Notes: a model not told the origin generated them from the sequence alone. A DNA stretch of 64,000 nt from Bacillota bacterium (GCA_023437365.1 JAEZGK010000028.1:1-64000), one strand, 5' to 3'. Shown: positions 53,547 through 62,866, counted from the first letter of the stretch. Translations and numbers: made by a program.

Positions 53547-54452
53547 GTGAAAAAGAACAGTTTTACCGAGTTTTTCAAAGGAAAAGGTTATTATGTGTTA
53601 TTATTTGTCGGCATGATTGCAATCGGTGCCGTAGGTATCGTTGGTTCACAGCTGGCCTCCAAGAATGACCAGCAGGAGAATAGCGTGGACATCAATGATG
53701 TTGATGATAACATAAAGGCCGATGTGGGGGATACGAATAAGGCCGAAAATAACCAGATATCTGAGGGAATCGTCAAAAATGAGGGCGATTCGGCTACAGA
53801 TGTTGCTGCAAATGATGAAGCCAATGAGCTGGCTGAGAACAACGGAACAAATCAGGACGTCGCAGATAGTGAGGATATGATTGAGTATGAAGGCTACGCT
53901 GAGGGTAATGAAGCTAATGTGGAAAATACTGACGAGTATGCTGAGACTGATGCTGCTTCGCAAGATGAAGCTGCTGCGGTCGAGACCGGTTCGACTGATG
54001 CCCTCAATGAGGCTGCTGAGACCGTGGAGAACCTTTCTTTTAACGCAGACGATGGGCTTATGTGGCCTGTTATGGGCAACATTATCATGAATTACAGCAT
54101 GGACCATACCGTCTACTTTGCAACCATGATGCAGTATAAATGTAATCCTGCAGTGATTCTGGATGCAGAGGTTGGCACCGAGGTTAAGGCGGCTGCCACT
54201 GGTGTAGTTAAGGATATCGTAGAGAATGAAGAGACGGGTCTTACTGTAACGATGGATATCGGTAATAATTACAGCGTTGTATATGGACAGCTCACCGATT
54301 GTGATTTAAAGGTCGGGGACCTGGTTCAGGAGGGCTCGGTTTTCGCGAAGGTGGATGAGCCGTCGAAATACTATTCTGTAGAAGGCAGTAACCTGTATCT
54401 CATGGTCACGAAGGATGATGAGACGGTTAATCCTATGCTGCTGCTCCGCTGA
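53547..54452 (+). CDS. Membrane-anchored M23/LytM-type protein, acidic linker
   Basis: A 301-residue protein: one membrane helix (about 13-35), a low-complexity acidic Asn/Glu/Ala-rich linker (about 36-160) and a C-terminal peptidase M23-like barrel (about 165-301; AEVGTEVKAAATGVVKDI, GNNYSVVYGQL, VGDLVQEGSVFAKVD). The zinc-ligand motifs HxxxD and HxH of active M23 enzymes are not evident, as HTVYFATM and YGQL stand there, so it may be a non-catalytic regulator of another hydrolase. Such proteins (SpoIIQ-like) work at the envelope or in sporulation. The GTG start at 53547 is chosen for the GAGGTG site. Confidence 0.75.
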   Translation: MKKNSFTEFFKGKGYYVLLFVGMIAIGAVGIVGSQLASKNDQQENSVDINDVDDNIKADVGDTNKAENNQISEGIVKNEGDSATDVAANDEANELAENNGTNQDVADSEDMIEYEGYAEGNEANVENTDEYAETDAASQDEAAAVETGSTDALNEAAETVENLSFNADDGLMWPVMGNIIMNYSMDHTVYFATMMQYKCNPAVILDAEVGTEVKAAATGVVKDIVENEETGLTVTMDIGNNYSVVYGQLTDCDLKVGDLVQEGSVFAKVDEPSKYYSVEGSNLYLMVTKDDETVNPMLLLR

Positions 54453-54497
54453 TATCAAGGACACTATATTTTACAGTCACGATGAGTGGCACTAGAA

Positions 54498-54533
54498 AAG
54501 GGGAACCTAAAGCATCTGCTTTAAGCTCCCCTT
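54498..54533 (+). terminator. Terminator after M23-type gene
   Basis: AAGGGGA-TAAAGCA pairs with TGCTTTA-TCCCCTT, with a small internal loop and a 2-nt apical loop, and is followed by ATTTTT. Confidence 0.85.
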
Positions 54534-54542
54534 ATTTTTCTG

Positions 54543-55055
54543 CTACTGATATAAATATCCCTTAACCTTCAAGGCGCTCTCGATCCTGTCCAAAGTCTCT
54601 TCATTATCAGCTACGACGGTATGCTGATGTATCCCGTCGGTCAAATCCTTTAAGGGAACGATCTTCTTCTCCTGAACCTTCTTCACGAAGTCATAGACAT
54701 CCTGCCTGTTGCGGATTGTCAATGCGGTGGCAATGTCGCCATAGATTTCATGGTTGACGACCACATCCAGTATCTTTCCACCGTTATCCACAAAGGTACA
54801 TAGTTCATCCTCAATCTGATCTGTTGTATGCTTAACCTTAAAAATTCTTTTTGCTCTGGGCTCATCAGTTTGAAGGATCAGGTAGCCCTTGGTGGTAGAA
54901 AATATATTAATTCCGGTTGCCCGCAGCAGTGTGATATCCTGTACAATTACCTGTCTGCTGACACCGAGTAGACGGGACAGCTCCCCGCCGGAAACCGGCT
55001 CTGTCTGTGTGCTAAGTATCTTCATCAGCTGCTCTCTGCGTTTTGTTCCTTCCAT
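54543..55055 (-). CDS. NiaR-type transcription regulator (HTH plus 3H domain)
   Basis: A 170-residue regulator. An N-terminal winged helix (about 5-60: REQLMKILSTQTEPVSGGEL, LLGVSRQVIVQDITLLRATG) is followed by the 3H domain named for its three conserved histidines: H76 (in VKHTTDQ), H101 (VNHEIYG) and H143 and H145 (IHQHTVV). NiaR proteins sense niacin/NAD status and repress NAD-synthesis or niacin-uptake genes. No such gene is adjacent, so its targets are elsewhere. The start at 55055 follows GGGAGGA by 8 nt. Confidence 0.85.
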   Translation of the reverse strand: MEGTKRREQLMKILSTQTEPVSGGELSRLLGVSRQVIVQDITLLRATGINIFSTTKGYLILQTDEPRAKRIFKVKHTTDQIEDELCTFVDNGGKILDVVVNHEIYGDIATALTIRNRQDVYDFVKKVQEKKIVPLKDLTDGIHQHTVVADNEETLDRIESALKVKGYLYQ

Positions 55056-55200
55056 CCGGGGTCCTCCCTCAAATTCTGATAAATGCATTTGCATTTCCTG
55101 CATATTCATATATAATAAGGATGTTCATCAATAAATCATTATATACTGGCAGGCACAAAATGGCAACGCCTGAAATCATAGAAAAGAAATGGAGAAGGTT

Positions 55201-55470
55201 ATGTTCCGCTTATGGGCTAAAATATTTAAAGAGAATCGGATGATACATGATATGGTGGTCTGCAATGACGATCCGGAGCTTCGGAGAACGCAGAAGATTT
55301 TCGCTGCAATCGATGAGATCTGCCATACCTATGATCTGTCCAAACCGATTTGGCTGAATACGACGATAGAGGACTTCAAACGTCACGACAAGACCCGCTT
55401 TACAAAGGATAATTTTATCGATCCGATTGATTTTGATTATCTGGAGATCCATGTGATTGAAGAGGACTAG
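55201..55470 (+). CDS. Small conserved protein of unknown function
   Basis: An 89-residue protein, start at 55201 after GGAGAAGG. It is charged and soluble (HDMVVCNDDPELRRTQKIFAAIDEICHTYDLSKP and a final acidic IDFDYLEIHVIEED). It is 8 bp before the M15 peptidase gene and probably cotranscribed with it. No family is recalled with certainty. Confidence 0.75.
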   Translation: MFRLWAKIFKENRMIHDMVVCNDDPELRRTQKIFAAIDEICHTYDLSKPIWLNTTIEDFKRHDKTRFTKDNFIDPIDFDYLEIHVIEED

Positions 55471-55478
55471 GAGGTTGT

Positions 55479-56093
55479 ATGGAGTCAGCGCAGTATTACG
55501 AGCAAGAGGAATTCTACTACGAGGAAATCCCTGAAGAGGTGAAGCAACGGATCAATGGCATTTCCTATAAAGAGGATTGCAGAGTTCCTTACGAGGAGCT
55601 TCGCTATGTACGGGTTACCCACATGGGCTTTGACGGTAAACCCCATAGCGGAGAGCTGATTGTCAATCAAGCGATTGCCGAGGATATCGTAGAGGTTTTT
55701 CGGGAGCTGTATCGGCTAAAATATCCGATCGAGCGGATAGAGCTGGTGGATGAATATGCTGCGGATGATAACCTCTCGATGGCAGCCAATAATTCCTCAG
55801 CCTTCAACTACCGCGTAATTGAGGGTACGGACCGAATTTCGCTTCATGGCTATGGATTGGCAGTTGACATCAATCCCTTGTATAATCCGTATCTTCATAA
55901 AGTGGACGGTAGCTTGACAGTAACTCCTGTGAACGGAGCGCACTTTGCAGACCGAACGCTAAACTGTCCTTATTTCATCCATGCCGGGGATGCATGCTAT
56001 CAGGCTTTTGTGAAAAGGGGCTTTACCTGGGGCGGTGAGTGGACAGAGCATAAGGATTTCCAACATTTTCAGAAGGTTCCGAAGGAGTTCTGA
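55479..56093 (+). CDS. M15-family D-Ala-D-Ala carboxypeptidase-like protein
   Basis: A 204-residue protein. The zinc site of M15 enzymes is visible: SLHGYGLAVDIN (His and Asp ligands, about residues 125-134) and DFQHFQK (the last His, about 198), with the supporting WGGEW near residue 188. M15 enzymes cut D-Ala-D-Ala or related bonds in peptidoglycan. No signal peptide is visible, which is odd for a wall enzyme. AGGAGG precedes the ATG. Confidence 0.85.
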   Translation: MESAQYYEQEEFYYEEIPEEVKQRINGISYKEDCRVPYEELRYVRVTHMGFDGKPHSGELIVNQAIAEDIVEVFRELYRLKYPIERIELVDEYAADDNLSMAANNSSAFNYRVIEGTDRISLHGYGLAVDINPLYNPYLHKVDGSLTVTPVNGAHFADRTLNCPYFIHAGDACYQAFVKRGFTWGGEWTEHKDFQHFQKVPKEF

Positions 56094-56199
56094 TTACTTC
56101 GTCCTGCAGAGATGAGACATTGATTTTCGTGCCTTAAAATGGTATAATAAGGCTTGTACCAGAGAGAAAATGCACCGCACCGGCGGACAGGAGTACTGT

Positions 56200-57234
56200 A
56201 TGAGGCACATATTAATTGCAAACAATGACTTGACCATGTTTACAGCATTGCAGCAGGCATTACAGGAGGATTATAGGATTCTACCTCTACCGGCTGTTGC
56301 CGGTTTGAGAGACTATCTGATGCATATTAAGGTTGATTTGATCTTACTGACGGTATCCGAGGCTGATACGAAGAACTTTACCATCTGCGAGCAGATGAAT
56401 ACCTTCCCGGAAATGCATGGTATCCCTGTTATTTTTGTGACTCGCGAATCAGTTCCTTGGATTGAGGAGACAGTATTATCTCTAGGGGTAGGGGATTGCA
56501 TTACACTTCCCGCGACGAAAGCCCTGCTTTGCAAGAAGCTGGAGCATTGTCTGGAGTTATACCAGCTAAGGAAGGATAATGTTCACGCAGAGAAGTATCA
56601 GAGCGCCCTTTATAACGGCTTCGCCGATCTGGTGGACAGCCGGGATGAGGAGACGGGCGATCATCTGAAGAATGCGACGAAATATTTTAATATATTACTT
56701 GAGGAAGCAATCGCAAATGATTACTATAAGGATATTCTGAGCGAGGAGGACGTCAATGACCTGCTACGCTCGGCGACGCTCCATGATATCGGGAAAATCG
56801 GTATCAATGACGGAGTCCTGAGAAAGCCATCTTCCTTGGATTCAGATGAGTATGAATATATGAAGACCCATACGACCCTGGGAATGCAGGCCTTTGATAA
56901 GATGATCAAGGAGACCGGGGGAAATCGCTGGTTGTATCTGGCCAAGGACATCGCTTATTGCCATCATGAGAGGTGGGATGGAACCGGATATCCGAACGGT
57001 CTGAGGGGAGAAGAAATCCCAATTTATGCGAGAATCATGTCCGTGGCTGATGTATACGATGCATTGACCTCGGAACGTTGTTATAAGGAAGCGATATCCC
57101 ATCAGCAAGCGATGGAGATTATCATAGAGGGGAAAGGAAGCATGTTCGATCCCCGGCTTGTGGAGCTTTTTGTAAGTGCCAATCAGCGCTTTGAAGCAGA
57201 GCTGACAGGCATCAATAACACTACGGAAAGCTAG
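56200..57234 (+). CDS. HD-GYP domain protein with degenerate receiver
   Basis: A 344-residue protein. Residues 1-120 have a receiver-like fold, but the phosphoacceptor position reads LILLTVSEAD with Thr where Asp is usual, so it may not be phosphorylated. The HD-GYP domain (about 150-335) has LHDIGKIGIND (H195, D196), HHERWDGTGYPNGL and ARIMSVADVYDAL. HD-GYP enzymes hydrolyse cyclic di-GMP. AGGAG supports the start at 56200. It precedes dnaX by 14 bp, an unusual neighbour. Confidence 0.9.
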   Translation: MRHILIANNDLTMFTALQQALQEDYRILPLPAVAGLRDYLMHIKVDLILLTVSEADTKNFTICEQMNTFPEMHGIPVIFVTRESVPWIEETVLSLGVGDCITLPATKALLCKKLEHCLELYQLRKDNVHAEKYQSALYNGFADLVDSRDEETGDHLKNATKYFNILLEEAIANDYYKDILSEEDVNDLLRSATLHDIGKIGINDGVLRKPSSLDSDEYEYMKTHTTLGMQAFDKMIKETGGNRWLYLAKDIAYCHHERWDGTGYPNGLRGEEIPIYARIMSVADVYDALTSERCYKEAISHQQAMEIIIEGKGSMFDPRLVELFVSANQRFEAELTGINNTTES

Positions 57235-57248
57235 AAAGGAAGCAGTCC

Positions 57249-58820
57249 ATGTCATACACGGCTCTTTATAGAAAATTCCGCCCGGACAACTTTCACGATG
57301 TGAGAGGGCAGGAACATATCGTAACAACCCTGAAGAACCAGGTGAAGGCCGGCCGTATCGGACACGCCTATCTGTTCACGGGGACCAGGGGCACCGGTAA
57401 GACGACAGTGGCGAAGCTTCTTGCGAAGGTAGTCAATTGTGAGAATCCGGTGGATGGTAATCCCTGTAATGAATGCAGGATGTGTAAGGGCATCGCCGCT
57501 CAGACCTCGATGAATGTCATTGAGATTGACGCCGCTTCCAACAACGGTGTGGACAATGTCCGTGAGATTGTGGAAGAGGTCAGATACTCTCCGACAGAAG
57601 GAAAATATAAAGTATATATCATTGACGAGGTTCATATGCTTTCGGCAGGAGCCTTCAATGCTCTCTTAAAAACCATCGAAGAGCCGCCGTCCTATGTCAT
57701 CTTTATCCTGGCGACGACGGAGGTTCATAAGATACCGGTAACGATTTTGAGCAGATGCCAGAGATATGATTTCAAAAGAATTACCATAGATACCATTACC
57801 GAACGCCTTGTGGAGCTGATGCAAGAGGAGAATATCGAAGCGGAGGAGAAAGCCCTTCGTTATGTGGCAAGAGCAGGCGACGGTTCCATGCGTGATGCAC
57901 TCAGTTTACTGGATCAATGCATTTCCTTCTATCTTGGGAAGAAGCTGACCTATGATAATGTGCTTGAGGTGCTCGGCGCAGTCGATACGCAGGTGTTCGC
58001 GAAGCTCCTTAGCTTTATCAGAGCGCAGGATGTCACCGGCTGCATCAAGCTTCTGGAGGAGATTGAAAGCTCCGGCCGCGAGCTTGGACAATTTACGATT
58101 GATTTTATCTGGTATCTCAGAAATCTTCTGTTGATTAAGACAACAGAGGACATCTCGGATATCGTTATTGAGATTTCTACTGAGAATTTGGCACTGCTTA
58201 AGCAGGAAGCCCAGGACATCGATGAGCTGTCCCTGATGCGATATATCAGGGTATTCTCCGAGCTGTCCAACCAGATCCGCTATGCTTCCAGGAAGAGGGT
58301 ACTGATCGAGATATCCCTAATTAAGCTTTGCAAGCCTGAGATGGAATTGAACCTCGATTCTATCGTAGATCGCCTGAAGCTGCTTGAAGAGAAGCTGGAA
58401 AAGGGGGTTGTCGTGGAAGCCAGAGGTACTGTCTCGCGTAAGGAAGCAGGTAGCGAAGCCCCGGCACCGAAACCGCAGGTGATCCTGCCGGAGGCATTAC
58501 CGGAGGATTTGCGGCAGGCGGCCTCGAACTGGAAGAATATCGTCAGTCAGGCAGGACGTAAGGCGCCGGCACTGGCAACCGTACTTCAGGGAGCAACCCT
58601 GAGTGTGGAGGGTCAAAGCCTACAGCTGGTCGTTACTAACCCGCTCGATAAGGATATCATTGAACGGGAGGCTCATATGCAGCTGATCAAGGATACGATT
58701 GCACAGCTGCTGCATAAGCAGGTGCAGCTGAATGTAAGATACCTAGACAGAAATAAGGAACGTCTGGAGGAGGTTCCGGATCTTGCGAAGCTGATCAAGA
58801 TACCGATCCAGTATGAATAA
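57249..58820 (+). CDS. dnaX: DNA polymerase III subunit gamma/tau
   Basis: The clamp-loader ATPase, 523 residues. It has Walker A GTRGTGKTT (about 38-46), the zinc module CENPVDGNPCNECRMC (about 60-75), Walker B IIDEVHML (about 118) and SRC (about 167) in the sensor region. Domain III is intact and a short tau-like C-terminal extension follows. Core replication gene, followed by ybaB as in most Firmicutes. Confidence 0.97.
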   Translation: MSYTALYRKFRPDNFHDVRGQEHIVTTLKNQVKAGRIGHAYLFTGTRGTGKTTVAKLLAKVVNCENPVDGNPCNECRMCKGIAAQTSMNVIEIDAASNNGVDNVREIVEEVRYSPTEGKYKVYIIDEVHMLSAGAFNALLKTIEEPPSYVIFILATTEVHKIPVTILSRCQRYDFKRITIDTITERLVELMQEENIEAEEKALRYVARAGDGSMRDALSLLDQCISFYLGKKLTYDNVLEVLGAVDTQVFAKLLSFIRAQDVTGCIKLLEEIESSGRELGQFTIDFIWYLRNLLLIKTTEDISDIVIEISTENLALLKQEAQDIDELSLMRYIRVFSELSNQIRYASRKRVLIEISLIKLCKPEMELNLDSIVDRLKLLEEKLEKGVVVEARGTVSRKEAGSEAPAPKPQVILPEALPEDLRQAASNWKNIVSQAGRKAPALATVLQGATLSVEGQSLQLVVTNPLDKDIIEREAHMQLIKDTIAQLLHKQVQLNVRYLDRNKERLEEVPDLAKLIKIPIQYE

Positions 58821-58877
58821 AGACGCATTAAACTAAGATGATTATGAAGCTTTACAATATGAAAGGAGATACAGGCA

Positions 58878-59234
58878 ATGGCTAAAAAAGGTGGATTTCC
58901 GGGCGGTGGTATCCCGGGAAATATGGGAAATCTGATGAAACAGGCTCAGAGAATGCAAAAGCAGATGGAGGAGAAGAGCAAGGAGCTTGAAGATAAAGAG
59001 TTCGAAGCAAGTGCAGGCGGCGGAGCAGTTACGGTAAAGGTATCCGGCAAGAAGGAGATTACCTCTGTCAAGCTCAGCAAAGAGGTAGTGGATCCTGATG
59101 ACATTGAGATGCTTGAGGACCTGATCGTGGCAGCAGCCAATGAAGCGCTTCGTAAAATGGAGGAGGAATCCTCTGCAGTGATGGGTTCGATCACCGGTGG
59201 ACTCGGTGCCGGAATGCCGGGCTTTCCGTTCTAA
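58878..59234 (+). CDS. ybaB: YbaB/EbfC family nucleoid-associated protein
   Basis: A 118-residue DNA-binding protein with a Gly-rich N-terminus (GGFPGGGIPGNMGNLMKQAQRMQKQ) and the family core VTVKVSGKKEITSVKLSKEVVDPDD. It binds DNA as a dimer. AAAGGAG precedes the ATG. The order dnaX-ybaB-recR is common; here two serine-protease genes separate it from recR. Confidence 0.97.
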   Translation: MAKKGGFPGGGIPGNMGNLMKQAQRMQKQMEEKSKELEDKEFEASAGGGAVTVKVSGKKEITSVKLSKEVVDPDDIEMLEDLIVAAANEALRKMEEESSAVMGSITGGLGAGMPGFPF

Positions 59235-59263
59235 GAATGAATTATTAATATGAAGAGATAAGG

Positions 59264-59293
59264 ATGCTCTATACCGGAGAAGGTATGGAGCAT
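59264..59293 (+). terminator. Terminator of dnaX-ybaB
   Basis: ATGCTCTATACC pairs with GGTATGGAGCAT (12 bp, one G-T pair) around a 6-nt loop, then TTTTT. It ends the operon before recR. Confidence 0.9.
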
Positions 59294-59567
59294 TTTTTAC
59301 AGGTTTCTTTAATGGAGGAAGCTATAGAAGGAAATCTGCTATCATGGTATTACCCAGGGAATAAAAGAGATATTGAAGTATCTGAATGGGTGGTATAAAA
59401 TATAAAACAGATAGATCATTGTAATTTTATTACCAAAAATCTTGTTAGACATATCAGCCGATAGCAGTATTTAGTTCTGAAAGTAGTTTTTATTATCGAC
59501 AGGGGGAAGATGGCACTATTGTAAATGAGGGAAGACATAAGAAATTATATTTAACAGGGGGGATTAG
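59294..59567. other. Upstream region of first S8 gene
   Basis: A 274-bp AT-rich gap. TTATTATCGACAGG (59489-59502) matches TTATAATCGACAGG upstream of the second S8 gene (61282-61295) and may be a shared -10 region. No gene is supported. Confidence 0.4.
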
Positions 59568-60872
59568 ATGTTACAAGGGAGTAGAAAGAGGTTTTATGTG
59601 CTGATTATGGCTTTAAGCCTGGCGTTAGCAGGCTGTGAGAAAGACTTCGGTAATGAGTCAGGAAAGAAGGCAGAGTTAAGCGTAGTCGATGCGGTAGATA
59701 CCAAGGAAAGGCCAAAGACGGAATTTCGCGCTGCGAAACCGTCAGTTGCCGTCTGGTCTATGCTCGAGAAGGCACCGACGAAGCTTGAGGAAGCAGAAAA
59801 GTGGGGAGACGCCTATGACTTCAGACTTACTGATTTATCCGCATTAGATTTGTCGGGTGAATACGAGGGTATGAAGAATATCGTATTTGATACCTTCACT
59901 ACATGGCCGGACAAGCTACCCAAGGGTTTTGACCCGGAGGCAGTTATGGAGACAGGCAAAAACCCCGGGCTTGGAATTCGAAGCCTTCATGATAAGGGCA
60001 TCACCGGAAAGGGTGTCAATATTGCAATCATAGATCAAATGCTTCTGCTAGAGCATCAGGAATATGCCAGCAGGATTAAGCTCTATGAGCAAGGGAATGG
60101 GGATATGATGGCCAGTATGCATGGTCCGTTTGTGGCAAGCTTATCGGTAGGAAAGGACATTGGAGTTGCACCGGATGCAGGGCTTTATTTTATCGGGACC
60201 TATAATTATAGTATAACTCCGGGGAAAATGGGGCTGGATTATACTTATTATGCAGATGCCATTGACAGGATTCTCGAAATCAATTCCGGTCTGCCTAAGG
60301 AGGAGAAGATCAGGGCGATATCAATTTCAGCCTGTTGGAGTCCCGATAATAGAGGTTATGAGGAACTCACTGCTGCGATAGAACGAGCTAAGAAAGAGGG
60401 AGTCTTTGTTATCTCCTGCAATTTGTTTGAAAACTATGGCTTCTGGCAGTATAGCCTGGATAAAGAGCCGGGTACCGATCCGGACAAGGAGGAATCCTAT
60501 ACAAATCTCGAATGGGAACGTTGGATTCATGAGGTTTCCAATATCTCGGGCTTTTCGAAATACTTTCAGGATCAATTCTCAAAAGACTTTAAAGGAGAGT
60601 TTCTGCTAGTCCCGGCAAATTCCCGTACCTATGCGGAAGCTACCGGAGATAACGTGTATTGTTTCAGCCGGTTCGGAGGCTGGAGCGCTATGGAGCCTTA
60701 TATAGCCGGTCTTTATGCAATGGCCTGTCAGGTGAAGCCGGATGTCACGCCTGAGCTTTTCTGGAAGACAGCCATGGAGACAGGAGCTTCCAGAGAGGTT
60801 ACCAGAGGAGACGAAACATACCCTGCCAGGATGCTCAATCCGGTCGCACTCATAGAGAGCTTACAGCAGTAA
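59568..60872 (+). CDS. S8-family serine protease lipoprotein, copy 1
   Basis: A 434-residue predicted lipoprotein, lipobox LAGC with Cys 23. The subtilisin triad is retained in changed surroundings: D156 in NIAIIDQML, H185 in SMHGPFVASL, S373 in GGWSAMEPYIAG, and oxyanion Asn 285 in VISCNLFENYG. The usual GTSMATP is replaced by WSAMEP and HGTHV by HGPFV, so it is a divergent subtilase. No propeptide domain is evident; residues 60-130 carry an unidentified region shared with copy 2. It sits between ybaB and recR beside a paralogue. Confidence 0.82.
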   Translation: MLQGSRKRFYVLIMALSLALAGCEKDFGNESGKKAELSVVDAVDTKERPKTEFRAAKPSVAVWSMLEKAPTKLEEAEKWGDAYDFRLTDLSALDLSGEYEGMKNIVFDTFTTWPDKLPKGFDPEAVMETGKNPGLGIRSLHDKGITGKGVNIAIIDQMLLLEHQEYASRIKLYEQGNGDMMASMHGPFVASLSVGKDIGVAPDAGLYFIGTYNYSITPGKMGLDYTYYADAIDRILEINSGLPKEEKIRAISISACWSPDNRGYEELTAAIERAKKEGVFVISCNLFENYGFWQYSLDKEPGTDPDKEESYTNLEWERWIHEVSNISGFSKYFQDQFSKDFKGEFLLVPANSRTYAEATGDNVYCFSRFGGWSAMEPYIAGLYAMACQVKPDVTPELFWKTAMETGASREVTRGDETYPARMLNPVALIESLQQ

Positions 60873-61336
60873 GGATGGCTAATGTCAGACCTTGAATGAA
60901 TTCTGCTTAAAAATCGATGGCCTTTACGGTATGATGAAACAAGGGTAAAGGAGCCAAAATCATGGATTGCTATAGCAGTATTGCTTCCACAATGAGGGCA
61001 AATCCGTTGAGAAGGTTTAGTCTCAAGGTTTAGATAAAAAATGTAACAGAATGATCTGCATGAACAACTATTTTGATAAGAACCTCTTCTAAATTCAGAA
61101 GATTATTGTACAATGAGATTGCATTAGTTAGAAACCTCCTTAGAAAATGTTTGTTTGTCGACGTTCAGGCTCTGGGAGGTTTCTTTTATTTCGTAAAATA
61201 CTGATCGAGTTTTATCGAATAGCTATATAAAAATATTGAAGTTTTCAATATATGTTATATAATGTAAATACATGACAATTGTTATAATCGACAGGATGCA
61301 ACCTTATACGACTTTTATTTCTTAAGGAGGGGTAAC
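60873..61336. other. Inter-paralogue region with recR stub
   Basis: This 464-bp gap contains the duplicated recR leader (60907-60979) and a hairpin GAAACCTCC/GGAGGTTTC (61131-61139 with 61175-61183) followed by TTTTATTT, a likely terminator. The promoter of the second S8 gene lies near 61250-61295. Confidence 0.6.
60907..61033 (+). pseudogene. Truncated recR 5' end (duplicate)
   Basis: The sequence matches the true recR leader: TTAAAA-N17-TATGAT (60907-60935), the AAAGGAGCC binding site and ATGGATTGCTATAGCAG (60962-60978) against ATGGATTACTATAGCAG at recR (62893). After that the match stops and the frame ends at 61033 after 23 codons. It marks the right edge of a tandem duplication. Confidence 0.8.
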
Positions 61337-62734
61337 ATGATGAAGGGGATTAGATTTATAAGATTTTTTGTATTGGCTATTGTATTAATCTTGGTACTTG
61401 CAGGTTGTGAGAAAAATATCGGGGAGGTTACAGAGACAGGAACGAATGCAGAGTCAAGTGAAAATGCCACGATAAGTTCTGGCGGGCAGATATCGGATGA
61501 GGTTACCAAGGTTCCGATAGCAACTCCGGTGCCAGCTCCAACAGCAGTGCCTACATCAATAACAGAGGGAAGGGTAAAAACGATATTTCAACCAAGCATA
61601 CCGTCAGTTGCCAACTGGTCACATCTTAAGATAACGCCTACTAAGCTTGAGGCTTCTAATATGTGGGGTGACGCATATGACTTCAGGCTTGCAGATTTGT
61701 CAAAGCTGGATTTATCAGGAGAATCCGAGGGTATGAAGAATATCGTATTTGATTCGTTTACAAAGTGGCCTGATAAGCTTCCCGAGGGGTTTGACCCGGA
61801 GGCTGTTATGGAGACAGGGAAAAATCCCGGGCTTGGAATTAGAAGCCTTCATGAGAAAGGCATCACCGGAAAGGGTGTCAATATTGCAATCATCGATCAA
61901 ATGCTTCTGCTAGAGCATCAGGAATATGCCAGCAGGATCAAGCTCTATGAGCAAGGGAATGGGGATATGATGGCCAGTATGCATGGTCCGTTTGTGGCAA
62001 GCCTAGCAGTAGGAAAAGACATAGGTGTTGCTCCTGATGCGGGTTTGTATTTTATCGGAACCTATAATTTAAATCTGGCAGCAAGAGGAATGGATCTGGA
62101 CTATACCCATTATGCGGACGCTATTGACAGGATTCTCGAAATTAATTCTGATTTGCCAAAGGAGCAGAAAATCAGAGCAATCTCCATATCAGCCTGCTGG
62201 AGCCCTGAACACAAAGGCTATGATGAACTCACTGCAGCGATAGAAAGAGCGAAAAAAGAAGGAATTTTTGTGATTTCCTGCAATATGTTTGAAAACTATG
62301 GCTTCTGGCAGTATAGTCTGGATAAAGAACCGGGTACCGATCCGGATAGCGAAGAATCCTACATGAATATCGAATGGGGACGCTGGATCGATGAGGTTGC
62401 ACATATCAAGAGCTTTCCGGAATATTTTGAAGAGAAATTCTCGAAGGACTTTAAAGGCGAATTTTTGTTAGTACCGACAGGTTCCCGAACCTATGCGGAA
62501 GCTACCGGAGATAACGTGTATTGCTTGAGCCGACTCGGAGGCTGGAGTGCCATGGAGCCTTATATGGCTGGCCTATATGCTATGGCCTGTCAGGTGAAGC
62601 CGGATGTCACGCCTGAGCTTTTCTGGAAGACAGCCTTGGAGACAGGAGCTTCAAGAGAGGTTCTAAGAGGAGACAATAAATACCCTGCCAGGATGCTCAA
62701 TCCGGTCGCACTCATAGAGAAGCTGCAGCAGTAA
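61337..62734 (+). CDS. S8-family serine protease lipoprotein, copy 2
   Basis: A 465-residue paralogue of the preceding gene. Lipobox LAGC with Cys 24; then a Thr/Pro-rich linker (VPIATPVPAPTAVPTS) not present in copy 1, which accounts for most of the extra 31 residues. Catalytic residues are D187, H216, N316 and S404 in the same motifs. Much of the domain is nearly identical to copy 1, while the strand after TYN differs (LNLAARGMDLDY). It follows AAGGAGG. Confidence 0.82.
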   Translation: MMKGIRFIRFFVLAIVLILVLAGCEKNIGEVTETGTNAESSENATISSGGQISDEVTKVPIATPVPAPTAVPTSITEGRVKTIFQPSIPSVANWSHLKITPTKLEASNMWGDAYDFRLADLSKLDLSGESEGMKNIVFDSFTKWPDKLPEGFDPEAVMETGKNPGLGIRSLHEKGITGKGVNIAIIDQMLLLEHQEYASRIKLYEQGNGDMMASMHGPFVASLAVGKDIGVAPDAGLYFIGTYNLNLAARGMDLDYTHYADAIDRILEINSDLPKEQKIRAISISACWSPEHKGYDELTAAIERAKKEGIFVISCNMFENYGFWQYSLDKEPGTDPDSEESYMNIEWGRWIDEVAHIKSFPEYFEEKFSKDFKGEFLLVPTGSRTYAEATGDNVYCLSRLGGWSAMEPYMAGLYAMACQVKPDVTPELFWKTALETGASREVLRGDNKYPARMLNPVALIEKLQQ

Positions 62735-62837
62735 GTGCTGTCCGGATACACTGCAGGTAGAGGAAGGATTTATTAATATTATCTTGTATAGGTGTCTCCT
62801 TTCCTACAGTTAATGCCAGACCTCGATTGAAATCTGC

Positions 62838-62866
62838 TTGAAAATCAGTGCTCTTTACGGTATGAT
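62838..62866 (+). promoter_or_regulatory. recR promoter
   Basis: TTGAAA (62838-62843), 17 bp, TATGAT (62861-62866), 26 bp before the recR ATG. A diverged copy precedes the recR stub. Confidence 0.75.

Noticed and set aside
53646..54107. 153-codon minus-strand frame opposite the M23-type gene
   Set aside because: A shadow of the low-complexity acidic linker on the plus strand, with no start signals.
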